Shown: one piece after another, positions 7,250 through 14,638 of the stretch
How the letters are laid out: every line of letters starts with the position of its first letter
Position numbering within the stretch: the stretch's first letter is position 1
NCBI GenBank assembly: GCA_004555655.1
Contig: SFHJ01000030.1
Coordinates: forward strand, 1-20,782
Length of the DNA: 20,782 nt
Reading direction: 5' to 3'
DNA from: Clostridiales bacterium
Lineage (GTDB): Bacteria > Bacillota > Clostridia > Oscillospirales > Oscillospiraceae
The notes under the pieces: model-generated
Told to the model about the DNA's origin: nothing
The model's input: only the letters and a program-made list of their open reading frames with translations
Database searches by the model: none
Program-made: the position numbers and the translations under genes

Positions 7250-7972
7250 ATGAACATTCTCGCAGTTGGTGCGCATCCCGACGATGTCGAGACCATGTGC
7301 GCAGGAACTCTGGCAAAGTATGCGTCTCAGGGGCATAAAGTTTTTATTGCCACTGCGACAAACGGCAACATCGGTTCAGCAACGCTCAGCAAGGAGGAGA
7401 TCGCCCGCGTGCGCAAGCAGGAGGCGGCAAACTCTGCTGCGATCATTGGTGCGGAGTATATCTGTCTGGACTATGACGACGAGCTGTTCTACGAAACGCT
7501 TGACGTGCGCATGGCATTCATCAATCTGGTGCGCCATTGCAAGGCCGATGTGATCTTTACCCATAACCCGCACGACTATAATCCCGATCATGAGCTGACC
7601 AGCAAAATCATCAACGACATTGCGGTCATGATTCCCATTGCAAAACTCGAGACCGAGGAAGAACCCTATGACGTGATTCCTTCGATCTGGTATTTTGAGC
7701 CGGCGATGTCGATGGGCTTTGTGCCGACGGACTATGTGGATATTACGGATTTCTACGAGACGAAGATGAAGATGCTCGGCTGCATGGAAAGTCAGAGGCA
7801 GTGGATGGTGGACAACTATGCCTCGCTGAACGGCGATTTGGATCGCTTCTTCGACACCATCCGCATTACATCGGAATTCCGCGGGATGCAGGCAGGCTGC
7901 AAGTATGCGGAGGGCTTCGTCCGCGCGCTGGATGGCTACAGAACAAGAATGACCGAGCGCGTTCTTCCCTGA
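7250..7972 (+). CDS. PIG-L (LmbE-like) N-deacetylase
   Basis: A 240-residue zinc-dependent amidase of the PIG-L/LmbE family, which removes N-acetyl groups from amino sugars (GlcNAc-PI, GlcNAc-malate, MshB substrates, diacetylchitobiose). The metal site is complete: AHPDD with His9 and Asp12 as ligands and Asp11 as likely general base, plus His114 in the NPDHE motif. RVRKQEAANSAAIIGA (53-68) is the usual second conserved block. I chose the ATG at 7250 because it follows AAAGGAAG and places MNILAVGAHPDD at the N-terminus; an upstream in-frame GTG at 7229 adds only seven residues. There is no signal peptide, so it acts in the cytoplasm. In this operon it would unmask the amine of an imported N-acylated amino sugar or aminocyclitol. 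The substrate is inferred. Confidence 0.88.
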   Translation: MNILAVGAHPDDVETMCAGTLAKYASQGHKVFIATATNGNIGSATLSKEEIARVRKQEAANSAAIIGAEYICLDYDDELFYETLDVRMAFINLVRHCKADVIFTHNPHDYNPDHELTSKIINDIAVMIPIAKLETEEEPYDVIPSIWYFEPAMSMGFVPTDYVDITDFYETKMKMLGCMESQRQWMVDNYASLNGDLDRFFDTIRITSEFRGMQAGCKYAEGFVRALDGYRTRMTERVLP

Positions 7973-8025
7973 GCGGCAAGAATCAACAAAACAACCTACA
8001 ACAAGTCTTTGAGGAGGATTTAACA

Positions 8026-9240
8026 ATGGCAGGCGGACCTGGATCTTATGTATTCGGAGAAGAAGAAAAGAAGGAATTGATGGACGTCATCAACGCACAC
8101 GCGCTGTTCCGCTACGGCACACCGGGCGTGGACGGCTTCCAGGCGAAGGTGGCAACGTTTGAAAAAGAGATGGCCGAGCGGCTGGGGCACAAGCACGTCT
8201 TTGCTACGAGCTCCGGAACGGGCTCGCTCATGTGCTGCCTTGCGGCGCTGGGCATCGGCATGGGCGACGAAGTCATCGTTCCCGGCTATACCTTTATCGC
8301 GTCCATCTCGACGATCGCGATGATGAACGCGGTTCCGGTGCTGGCGGAGATCGACGAGTCTTTGACCATCGACCCCACAAAGATCGAAGCGCTGATCACC
8401 CCGAAGACGAAGGCGATCATGCCGGTCCATATGCTGGGCAACCCCTGCGACATGGACGCGATCATGGCCATTGCAAACAAGCACAACCTGTATGTCATTG
8501 AAGACTGCTGCCAGGCGGTCGGCGCAAGCTACAAGGGCAAGCGCGTGGGTACCATCGGCACGATGGGTGCGTACTCTCTGAACGTGTTCAAGACCATCAC
8601 CACCGGTGACGGCGGCTTTGTCGGCACGTCGGATGATGATCTGTACGAGCGCGGCTTCGGCTTCCACGATCAGGGCCACAAGCCCAGCCGTATGGGCGTC
8701 GAGGTCGGCAACCGCTCGATCGTCGGCATGAACATGCGCATGAACGAACTGTCCGGCGCTGTCGCAGTTGCACAGGGCAGAAAGCTGGATGGCATTCTGG
8801 AAACGCTGCGCGAGAAGAAGGCGCTGCTCAAGAGCCAGCTGCAGGACATCCCCGGTCTGGGCTTCCGCCGCATCAATGATCCGGGTGAGTGCGCGACGCT
8901 GCTGACATTGCTGTTTGATACCCAGGAGATGGCCGCGAAGTTCTGCGAAAAGGCCGGCACCGCGCCGATTGCCCGTTCCGGCTGGCACGTCTACAACAAC
9001 ATGGAGCAGATTCTGGAGAAGAAGACCTGGACAGACGCGCATCCGTTCCATCAGTGCGACAGAACGTACGCCAAGCATATGCTGCCCGCGACAGATGATA
9101 TTCTCGAGCGCGCGGTGAACATCTCCATCGGCGTTGTCGATAAGGGCCTCGGCTCCGGCACCGGCATCAACATCAATTCCAGCGAGGAAGAAATCATGGC
9201 TGTTGCGAAGAATATCCGTGAGATCATCGCCTCGCTGTAA
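8026..9240 (+). CDS. DegT/DnrJ/EryC1/StrS-family PLP aminotransferase
   Basis: A 404-residue type-I-fold enzyme that moves an amino group to or from a keto sugar or keto cyclitol. All expected residues are present: the TSSGTGSL phosphate-binding turn (61-68), Asp160 and Gln163 in VIEDCCQAVGA contacting the cofactor, and Lys189 (LNVFKTITTGDGG) forming the Schiff base. That Lys separates it from the Lys-less dehydratase branch (ColD). The start is the ATG after GAGGAGG; the longer open frame to 7801 only overlaps the previous gene. The closest functional classes I recall are sugar and scyllo-inosose aminotransferases. Here it sits between a deacetylase and an oxidoreductase, the pair needed to expose an amine and to make or use the adjacent ketone. 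Direction is not determined by sequence. Confidence 0.9.
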   Translation: MAGGPGSYVFGEEEKKELMDVINAHALFRYGTPGVDGFQAKVATFEKEMAERLGHKHVFATSSGTGSLMCCLAALGIGMGDEVIVPGYTFIASISTIAMMNAVPVLAEIDESLTIDPTKIEALITPKTKAIMPVHMLGNPCDMDAIMAIANKHNLYVIEDCCQAVGASYKGKRVGTIGTMGAYSLNVFKTITTGDGGFVGTSDDDLYERGFGFHDQGHKPSRMGVEVGNRSIVGMNMRMNELSGAVAVAQGRKLDGILETLREKKALLKSQLQDIPGLGFRRINDPGECATLLTLLFDTQEMAAKFCEKAGTAPIARSGWHVYNNMEQILEKKTWTDAHPFHQCDRTYAKHMLPATDDILERAVNISIGVVDKGLGSGTGININSSEEEIMAVAKNIREIIASL

Positions 9241-9255
9241 CAGCAGGAGGGTATC

Positions 9256-10386
9256 ATGCAGAAAGTAAAAGTCGCTATCGTTGGCTGCGGCAGCATCAGT
9301 GATATTTACATGACGAACATCATGTCCGGCAAGTTCCAGATTCTGGAGCTGGTTGCGTGCAGCGACCTGATGGTCGATCGCATGCAGGCAAGTGCCGAGA
9401 AGTTCGGCATCAAGGCCATGACGCTCGACGAGATCTGTGCAGACCCGGAGATCACGATGGTTATCAACCTGACCACACCGGCGGCCCACTATCCCATCAT
9501 CAAGCAGTGCCTGCTTGCCGGCAAGCACGTGTTCTCCGAGAAGATGATCGCGGTCGAACTGTGGCAGGGCAAGGAGCTGGTGCAGATCGCGAACGAGAAG
9601 GGGCTGCATCTGGGCGTGGCGCCGGACACGTTCCTCGGCGCGAGCGTGCAGACAGCCAAGTACATTGTCGATTCCGGTCTGATCGGCACGCCCATCTCCT
9701 GCCGCGCGTCCATCAGCCGCAACTACGCCATTTACGGAGAGTTTTTGACGCATCTGGTGCGCAAGGGTGCGGGCATCGGCTTCGACATGGGCGGATATTA
9801 TCTCACGGCGCTGGCTGCCATCCTCGGTCCGGTGAAGGCCGTAACGGCGTTTACCAACATCCACGAGCCGGAACGCGTGAACACGCGCATCGGCGCGCCC
9901 GGTTATGGCGAGAAGTATACCATCGAGGTGCCGAACGTCATCGCCGCGAGCATGCAGTATGAATCCGGCGTGCTGGGCACGCTACACATGAATTCCGACT
10001 GTATCCTCGACGAGACGTATGGTCTGGAGATCTACGGCACCGAGGGCATCGTCTACATGGGCAATCCCAACGAATTCGGCGGCACGGTGTATCTGCAGAA
10101 GACGATGGGCGAAAAGATCGCGTTCCCGCTGACGCACGGCTACTGCGGGAATTCGCGCGGCCTTGGCGCGGCAGAGATGGCGTGGTCGATCGTGGCCGGA
10201 CGCAACCACCGCGCGAGCAAGGAGATGGCCTATCACGTCTTCGAGCTGATGCATGGCATTATGACGAGCGCCCAGAACGGCAGGATCTACAACATGGAGT
10301 CCACGTTTGAGATCCCCGCCGCGCTGCCCGCAGGCTATATGGGTGACGGCGGCTGGACGCGCAAGGAAGAAAGCGCGCTGATGTAA
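9256..10386 (+). CDS. Gfo/Idh/MocA-family oxidoreductase, first of three
   Basis: A 376-residue NAD(P)-dependent dehydrogenase that oxidises or reduces a ring hydroxyl. The Rossmann glycine motif is AIVGCGSISD (7-16), and the family Lys is Lys96, in SEKM rather than the usual EKP. Where many members carry the catalytic His after a Gly-rich turn, this one reads GIGFDMGGYYLTALAAI, with Tyr in place of His, as in some subfamilies. The C-terminal beta-sheet domain is complete and ends with a Trp- and Gly-rich segment (MGDGGWTRKEE). The start follows AGGAGGG. It lies 15 bp after the aminotransferase and 10 bp before the creatininase-like gene, so the three are probably translationally linked. The substrate is unknown; a keto-amino-sugar or inosose is a reasonable guess from the neighbours. 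Confidence 0.88.
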   Translation: MQKVKVAIVGCGSISDIYMTNIMSGKFQILELVACSDLMVDRMQASAEKFGIKAMTLDEICADPEITMVINLTTPAAHYPIIKQCLLAGKHVFSEKMIAVELWQGKELVQIANEKGLHLGVAPDTFLGASVQTAKYIVDSGLIGTPISCRASISRNYAIYGEFLTHLVRKGAGIGFDMGGYYLTALAAILGPVKAVTAFTNIHEPERVNTRIGAPGYGEKYTIEVPNVIAASMQYESGVLGTLHMNSDCILDETYGLEIYGTEGIVYMGNPNEFGGTVYLQKTMGEKIAFPLTHGYCGNSRGLGAAEMAWSIVAGRNHRASKEMAYHVFELMHGIMTSAQNGRIYNMESTFEIPAALPAGYMGDGGWTRKEESALM

Positions 10387-10396
10387 GGAGAAGCAA

Positions 10397-11197
10397 ATGC
10401 GTACCGTTCAGATGGAATTTCTGCGGCCGCAGGAGATCGTGGCCGAACGCGAGCGCTGCTCGATCGTCTATCTGCCGGTGGGGCCGCTGGAGTGGCATGG
10501 CCCGGCTATGCCATACGGCACCGACCCCTTGATGGCGCAGGAGGTTGCGCGCCGGGCGGCCCTGCAGACGGGCGGCGTGGTGATGCCGACGCTGTTCTTC
10601 GGCACCGAGCGCGAGCGTCCCGCGGACATCCTCGCAGCCAAGGGCTTTGAGCATCCGGAGGACATGTATGTGCTCGGCATGGACGTGCCGAAGAACTGCA
10701 TGAAGAGCTTCTATGCGCGCGAGGAACTGTTTGCGCTCATGGTGCGCGAGCAGCTGCGGCTGCTGGTGCAGCAGGGCTACAAGCTTATCGTCATTGTCAA
10801 CGGCCACGGCGCGTGGGGACAGAAGAGCTCGCTCGAACGGCTGGCGGTGGAGTTTTCCAACGAGACGCCGAGCCGCGTGATTGTGCAGATGCCGGATATC
10901 CGGCCAGACGGCGAGCCTGCGCCCGACTACGGCCACGGCACGCTGGTCGAGACGGCCACCATGTGCTATCTCGAGGGGGAGCATGTCGATCTGTCGGCGT
11001 TGCCGCCGCGCAGCGAGGGACTCAAGTACACCGATTACGGCATCGCAGATGACTTTGTCTTTGCCGGCCAGCGTTCGGAGGACGACTGCGTGGTCCATGA
11101 TCCGCGCGATGCAACGTATGAGCTGGGAAAAAAATATGTGCAGGCGGCGGTCGCGCACCTGTGCGCTTATGTACGGGAAACCTACGAAACGCTTTGA
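10397..11197 (+). CDS. Creatininase-family amidohydrolase
   Basis: A 266-residue member of the creatininase fold, two-metal enzymes that open cyclic or linear amides (creatinine, FAPy nucleotides, mycofactocin precursor peptide). The expected ligands are visible: Glu32 and His34 in LPVGPLEWHGP, Asp43 in YGTD, His137 in NGHG, and Glu185 in GHGTLVETA. The family's usual E-x-H spacing is kept, with Trp between the two ligands where other members have Gln. TAAGGAGAAG precedes the ATG. It lies 10 bp after the first oxidoreductase gene and 15 bp before the second. In this company it probably hydrolyses a lactam, amide or formamide of a sugar-derived intermediate. Creatinine itself is unlikely, because no creatinase or sarcosine genes are present. 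The fold is firm; the substrate is unknown. Confidence 0.87.
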   Translation: MRTVQMEFLRPQEIVAERERCSIVYLPVGPLEWHGPAMPYGTDPLMAQEVARRAALQTGGVVMPTLFFGTERERPADILAAKGFEHPEDMYVLGMDVPKNCMKSFYAREELFALMVREQLRLLVQQGYKLIVIVNGHGAWGQKSSLERLAVEFSNETPSRVIVQMPDIRPDGEPAPDYGHGTLVETATMCYLEGEHVDLSALPPRSEGLKYTDYGIADDFVFAGQRSEDDCVVHDPRDATYELGKKYVQAAVAHLCAYVRETYETL

Positions 11198-11212
11198 GCA
11201 GGAGGGGACTAC

Positions 11213-12163
11213 ATGAGTGACGTGGTTCGCTGGGGCATTCTGGGTAATGCCATGATTGCCCGCGATTTTATGATTCCGGCCATGGAAGCCTCAGATCTGT
11301 GTCAGGTGACGGCGGTGGCGTCAAGAACTGCCGTGCCTGCCAGCATCGCGCCGCACGCAAAGCATTACGACAGCTATGAGGCGCTGCTGCATGATCCCGA
11401 CGTCGATGCCGTCTATGTGCCCGTACCCAATGCGCTGCATGAAAAGTGGAGTATTGAAGCCATGCGCTGCGGCAAGCATGTTCTGTGCGAAAAGCCGATG
11501 GCCTGTACCGCGGCGGCAGGTGAGCGGATGCTTCGCGCAGCCGAGGATAACGGAGTCTTGCTTATGGAAGCGTTTATGTACCGCTACGGCGAACCGTTCC
11601 GCAAAATGATGCAGATTGTCAGCGACGGAACGATTGGTCCGATTGCGGCGATGTATGGCTGCCACGGCTATACGCTTGACTGGGCCAGCCCGGCCAGAGA
11701 GGAGGCAGAACTCGGCGGCGGCAGCATCTATGATGTGGGCTGCTACGTCGTTGACTGCATGAACGCCGTCATGGCACAGCAGGGAGTAAAGCCCACCGCG
11801 TGCAGCGCCGTCGCCCGGATGAAAGGCGGCGTGGACTGGAACGCAGCCGCCTGGCTGAAGTATGAAAACGGTGTTGTGGGCTCGCTGCAGTGCTGGTTTG
11901 ACGCCGCATCTGAGCAGCGGGTGCTGCTGGCCGGACAAAAGGGAACGCTGATGATTCCGAACCTGTTTGAAGGAACCGGCGGGCCTATGTATCTGACTGT
12001 GGACGGAAAGACGGAAGTCATCCAAACAGTCAGCGCAAATCCCTATCAGTTGGAAGCTGAGGCGTTCAGCCGCGCAGTTCTGGGACAGAGCAGCGAGCGG
12101 ATGCCCCTGTCACACACCATTCAGAATTTGCAGACCCTTGAGGGGCTGTACAACAATTTATAA
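11213..12163 (+). CDS. Gfo/Idh/MocA-family oxidoreductase, second of three
   Basis: A 316-residue NAD(P)-dependent sugar-type dehydrogenase, shorter than its two paralogues. It begins WGILGNAMIARDFMIPAM, resembling the dihydrodiol dehydrogenase / xylose-1-dehydrogenase branch. The EKP motif is intact (Lys94 in CEKPMACT), followed by the branch signature MEAFMYRYGEPFRKM. The catalytic-His position reads GGGSIYDVGCYVVD, with Cys before Tyr, as is usual in this branch. The end block QLEAEAFSRAVLGQ is typical. GCAGGAGGGG precedes the ATG. It lies 15 bp after the creatininase-like gene and 16 bp before the isomerase. It differs strongly from both other Gfo/Idh/MocA proteins here, so the three probably act on different intermediates or carbons. 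Confidence 0.9.
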   Translation: MSDVVRWGILGNAMIARDFMIPAMEASDLCQVTAVASRTAVPASIAPHAKHYDSYEALLHDPDVDAVYVPVPNALHEKWSIEAMRCGKHVLCEKPMACTAAAGERMLRAAEDNGVLLMEAFMYRYGEPFRKMMQIVSDGTIGPIAAMYGCHGYTLDWASPAREEAELGGGSIYDVGCYVVDCMNAVMAQQGVKPTACSAVARMKGGVDWNAAAWLKYENGVVGSLQCWFDAASEQRVLLAGQKGTLMIPNLFEGTGGPMYLTVDGKTEVIQTVSANPYQLEAEAFSRAVLGQSSERMPLSHTIQNLQTLEGLYNNL

Positions 12164-12179
12164 AATGGAGGAAAGAATT

Positions 12180-13214
12180 ATGTCGAGATTCAAGTTTACT
12201 GCAGGCCCGTGGAATGTCAATGAAGGCGTAGAGGCCTTCGGCCCGGGCGTTCGTCCCACCGTTGATCTGGAAGAGAAGTTCAAGAAGTTTGCCGAGATCG
12301 GTCTGTCCGGCGTGCAGTTCCATGACGACGACGCTGTGCCCGACATGAACAACATGACGGAAAAGCAGATCATCGACTATGCCAAGGACGTGAAGGCGAC
12401 TTTGGACAAGTACGGTCTGGTGGCCGAATTCGTGGCGCCGCGTCTGTGGATGGACCCGCATACGACCGACGGCGGCTTTACGTCCAACTCGAAGGAAGAC
12501 TATGAGTTTGCCATGTGGAGAGCCAAGCGCTCGATCGATATCGCCAACGCGCTGGGCGCCAAGAACATCGTTTTGTGGCTGGCGCGTGAAGGCACCCTCT
12601 GCGCCGAGTCGAAGGACCCTGTTGAGAAGATCGGCCAGCTGATCGATTCCATCGACGATATGCTGACGTATGATGACAAGATCAAGGTCCTGATCGAGTC
12701 CAAGCCCAATGAGCCCATCGACCGCAGCTACTGCGGCACCATCGGCCACGTCATGGCGGTCTCCGCTGCTTCCAAGGACCCGAAGCGTGTCGGCGCAGTT
12801 CTGGAATCCGCCCATGCCATCCTCGCCGGTCTCGATCCCGCCAACGAGATGGCGTTTGCGCTGAAGTTCGGCAAGCTGGGCTCGGTGCACCTGAACGACC
12901 AGAACGGCTGCCGCTACGACCAGGACAAGAGCTTCGGCGTGGAGTCGCTGCGCGGCGCCTTCAACCAGATCAAGGTTCTGTGCGACCACAACTACGGCGC
13001 CAACGGCGAGATGGTGGGTCTTGACGTCAAGGCGATGCGCACGCAGAAGCCGGAGGATCAGTACCGTCACATCCAGAACTCGATGAAGATCGCGCTCATG
13101 CTGGAGGAGAAGGTCGACAAGTTTGACCGCGCCTTCCAGGCCCAGTGCATTGCCGAGCGCAACTATGAAAAGCTCGAGATGTACGTCATGGAGCTTCTGA
13201 TGGGCGTCTGCTGA
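12180..13214 (+). CDS. Xylose-isomerase-like TIM-barrel protein
   Basis: A 344-residue TIM barrel with several hallmarks of XylA, although XylA proper has about 390-440 residues. The proton-shuttle pair is kept (His48 and Asp51 in QFHDDDAVPD, compare FHDRD). Also visible are VLWLAREGT (131-139), IESKPNEP (172-179, compare IEPKPKEP) with Glu173 and Lys175, ESAHAILAGLDP with Glu209 and His212, and VHLNDQNG with Asp240, then YDQDKSFG. The metal-binding set therefore looks complete, and aldose-ketose isomerisation is the likely chemistry. The ATG at 12180 follows GGAGG; the frame extends further upstream but only into the previous gene. No xylulokinase is present, so plain xylose catabolism is unlikely. 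The substrate is probably the modified sugar handled by its neighbours. Confidence 0.87.
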   Translation: MSRFKFTAGPWNVNEGVEAFGPGVRPTVDLEEKFKKFAEIGLSGVQFHDDDAVPDMNNMTEKQIIDYAKDVKATLDKYGLVAEFVAPRLWMDPHTTDGGFTSNSKEDYEFAMWRAKRSIDIANALGAKNIVLWLAREGTLCAESKDPVEKIGQLIDSIDDMLTYDDKIKVLIESKPNEPIDRSYCGTIGHVMAVSAASKDPKRVGAVLESAHAILAGLDPANEMAFALKFGKLGSVHLNDQNGCRYDQDKSFGVESLRGAFNQIKVLCDHNYGANGEMVGLDVKAMRTQKPEDQYRHIQNSMKIALMLEEKVDKFDRAFQAQCIAERNYEKLEMYVMELLMGVC

Positions 13215-13254
13215 GCGGTTGGACGTCTGCCGGTAACGAAAAAGGATAAACTGC

Positions 13255-14394
13255 ATGAAAAAGCTCAACTATGGCATGATCGGCGGCGGACCCGGATCAT
13301 TCATCGGCGACGCGCACCGGCGCGCCATCAACCTTGACGGACAGGCGGTGCTGTGTGCGGGCTGCTTTTCCAGAACGCCGGAAAAGTGCCGGCAGACCGG
13401 GCAGGAGCTGGGCATCTCTCCGGATCGCTGCTACACAACCTATGATGAAATGGCAAAAGCGGAGGCCGCACGCGGCGACGGCATTGATTTCGCTGTTGTT
13501 GTCACGCCGAATGTCAGTCATTATCCGATCTGCAAAGCATTTCTGACGGCAGGGATTCATGTCTCGTGCGACAAGCCGTTATGCCTCACGGTCGAGCAGG
13601 CCGAGGAACTGTGCGCGCTGGCCGACAAAAAGGGCCTGCTGTTCATGGTTACGTATACCTATATGGGGCATGTCACGGCAAAGCATGTACGCGACGTGCT
13701 TTCTTCGGGTGAGCTGGGCGCAATCCGCACTGTCATGGCTGAGTTCCCGCAGGGGTGGCTGGCTCATGCGGACGACTGGGGCGGAAAGCAGGGGCAGTGG
13801 CGCTGCGATCCGGCCCAGTCCGGCGGCGTCAACTGTCTGGGCGACCTTGGTACGCATGTGGAAAACGCGGTATCGATGATGACAGGTCTGAAGATCCGGC
13901 GCGTGCTGGCCAAGATGGACGTTGTGGTGCCCGGCCGTGTGCTTGACGACAACGACGTCGTGATGCTGGAATACGAGGGCGGTGCGACCGGTGTATATTG
14001 GACCAGCCAGTTCGCCATCGGCCACGACAACAGCTTGCGTGTACGCATCTACTGTGAAAACGGCTCGCTTCAGTGGTTCCAGGAGGAGCCCGAGAAGCTC
14101 ACCGTCATCTTTGCAGACGGTGTGCCGCGCGAACTGCACCGCGGCAACGGCGCAATCCGTCCGAAGGCTGCCCGATACGGCCGACTTCCGGCTGGGCATC
14201 CCGAGGGGTATCTGGAGGCAATGGCGAATCTGTACCGTTCGTTCATCGACTGCATCCGCGCGAAGCAGGACGGGACGTTTACCCCGGACAGGATCGACTA
14301 TCCCACAGGATATGACGGACTGCAGGGCGTGAAGTTTATCCACGCCTGCCTGAAATCGAACCGCGAGGGAAACATTTGGGTAACACTTTCATGA
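13255..14394 (+). CDS. Gfo/Idh/MocA-family oxidoreductase, third of three
   Basis: A 379-residue NAD(P)-dependent dehydrogenase and the last gene of the operon. It starts with the glycine-rich YGMIGGGPGSFIGDAHRRA (6-24), a variant seen in larger family members that work on sugars and cyclitols. The family motif reads CDKP (Asp106, Lys107), with Asp for the usual Glu. The catalytic His is present in GGVNCLGDLGTHVENA, unlike in the other two copies. Trp-rich loops (FPQGWLAHADDWGGKQGQW) probably shape the substrate pocket. AAAAAGGATAA precedes the ATG, 40 bp after the isomerase stop, the widest gap among the enzyme genes apart from the one before the aminotransferase. A strong hairpin 10 bp downstream closes the unit. 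Confidence 0.9.
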   Translation: MKKLNYGMIGGGPGSFIGDAHRRAINLDGQAVLCAGCFSRTPEKCRQTGQELGISPDRCYTTYDEMAKAEAARGDGIDFAVVVTPNVSHYPICKAFLTAGIHVSCDKPLCLTVEQAEELCALADKKGLLFMVTYTYMGHVTAKHVRDVLSSGELGAIRTVMAEFPQGWLAHADDWGGKQGQWRCDPAQSGGVNCLGDLGTHVENAVSMMTGLKIRRVLAKMDVVVPGRVLDDNDVVMLEYEGGATGVYWTSQFAIGHDNSLRVRIYCENGSLQWFQEEPEKLTVIFADGVPRELHRGNGAIRPKAARYGRLPAGHPEGYLEAMANLYRSFIDCIRAKQDGTFTPDRIDYPTGYDGLQGVKFIHACLKSNREGNIWVTLS

Positions 14395-14403
14395 ACCGAC
14401 GAC

Positions 14404-14437
14404 GAGCCGGCGGCTGCATCTGTGCAGCCGCCGGCTC
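14404..14437 (+). terminator. Strong hairpin at the end of the sugar operon
   Basis: A perfect 15-bp, GC-rich stem (14404-14418 with 14423-14437) has a 4-nt loop TCTG and begins 10 bp after the last stop codon. No T-run follows on the plus strand (AAACATGAAC), so it may stabilise the 3' end of the mRNA or need help to terminate. Confidence 0.6.
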
Positions 14438-14565
14438 AAACATGAACGCAGGAGCGTTTCTCGCTGATACTCAGCGCTCTTCGACAGCAGCATCCGCAGC
14501 GGCACCCCGAATTGCGCGGCGATGCCTGAAAAAGACGTATGACGCCGAACACTGAGCATAAACAA

Positions 14566-14605
14566 AAAGTATGGCCTGCGCTTGTACGCACGCAGGCCAT
14601 ACTTT
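14566..14605 (-). terminator. Bidirectional terminator between the sugar operon and the MATE gene
   Basis: A perfect 15-bp stem (AAAGTATGGCCTGCG at 14566-14580, complement at 14591-14605) has a 10-nt loop. On the minus strand it is followed by CTTTTTGTTT, on the plus strand by TTATTTG. It lies 34 bp after the MATE stop and serves that gene best. The 128 bases between 14438 and 14565 show no supported gene. Confidence 0.82.
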
Positions 14606-14638
14606 ATTTGTAAGCCGTATGGATTCTGTTTCCTGGCG

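Noticed and set aside
8020..9864. Long minus-strand frame (614 codons) opposite the aminotransferase and first oxidoreductase
   Set aside because: Shadow of two well-supported genes; the translation is His/Asp/Arg-rich with no recognisable domain.
12180..14394. C-glycoside deglycosidase (Dgp-type) operon
   Set aside because: A XylA-like barrel and Gfo/Idh/MocA proteins fit loosely, but the small partner subunit needed for C-glycoside cleavage is not seen.
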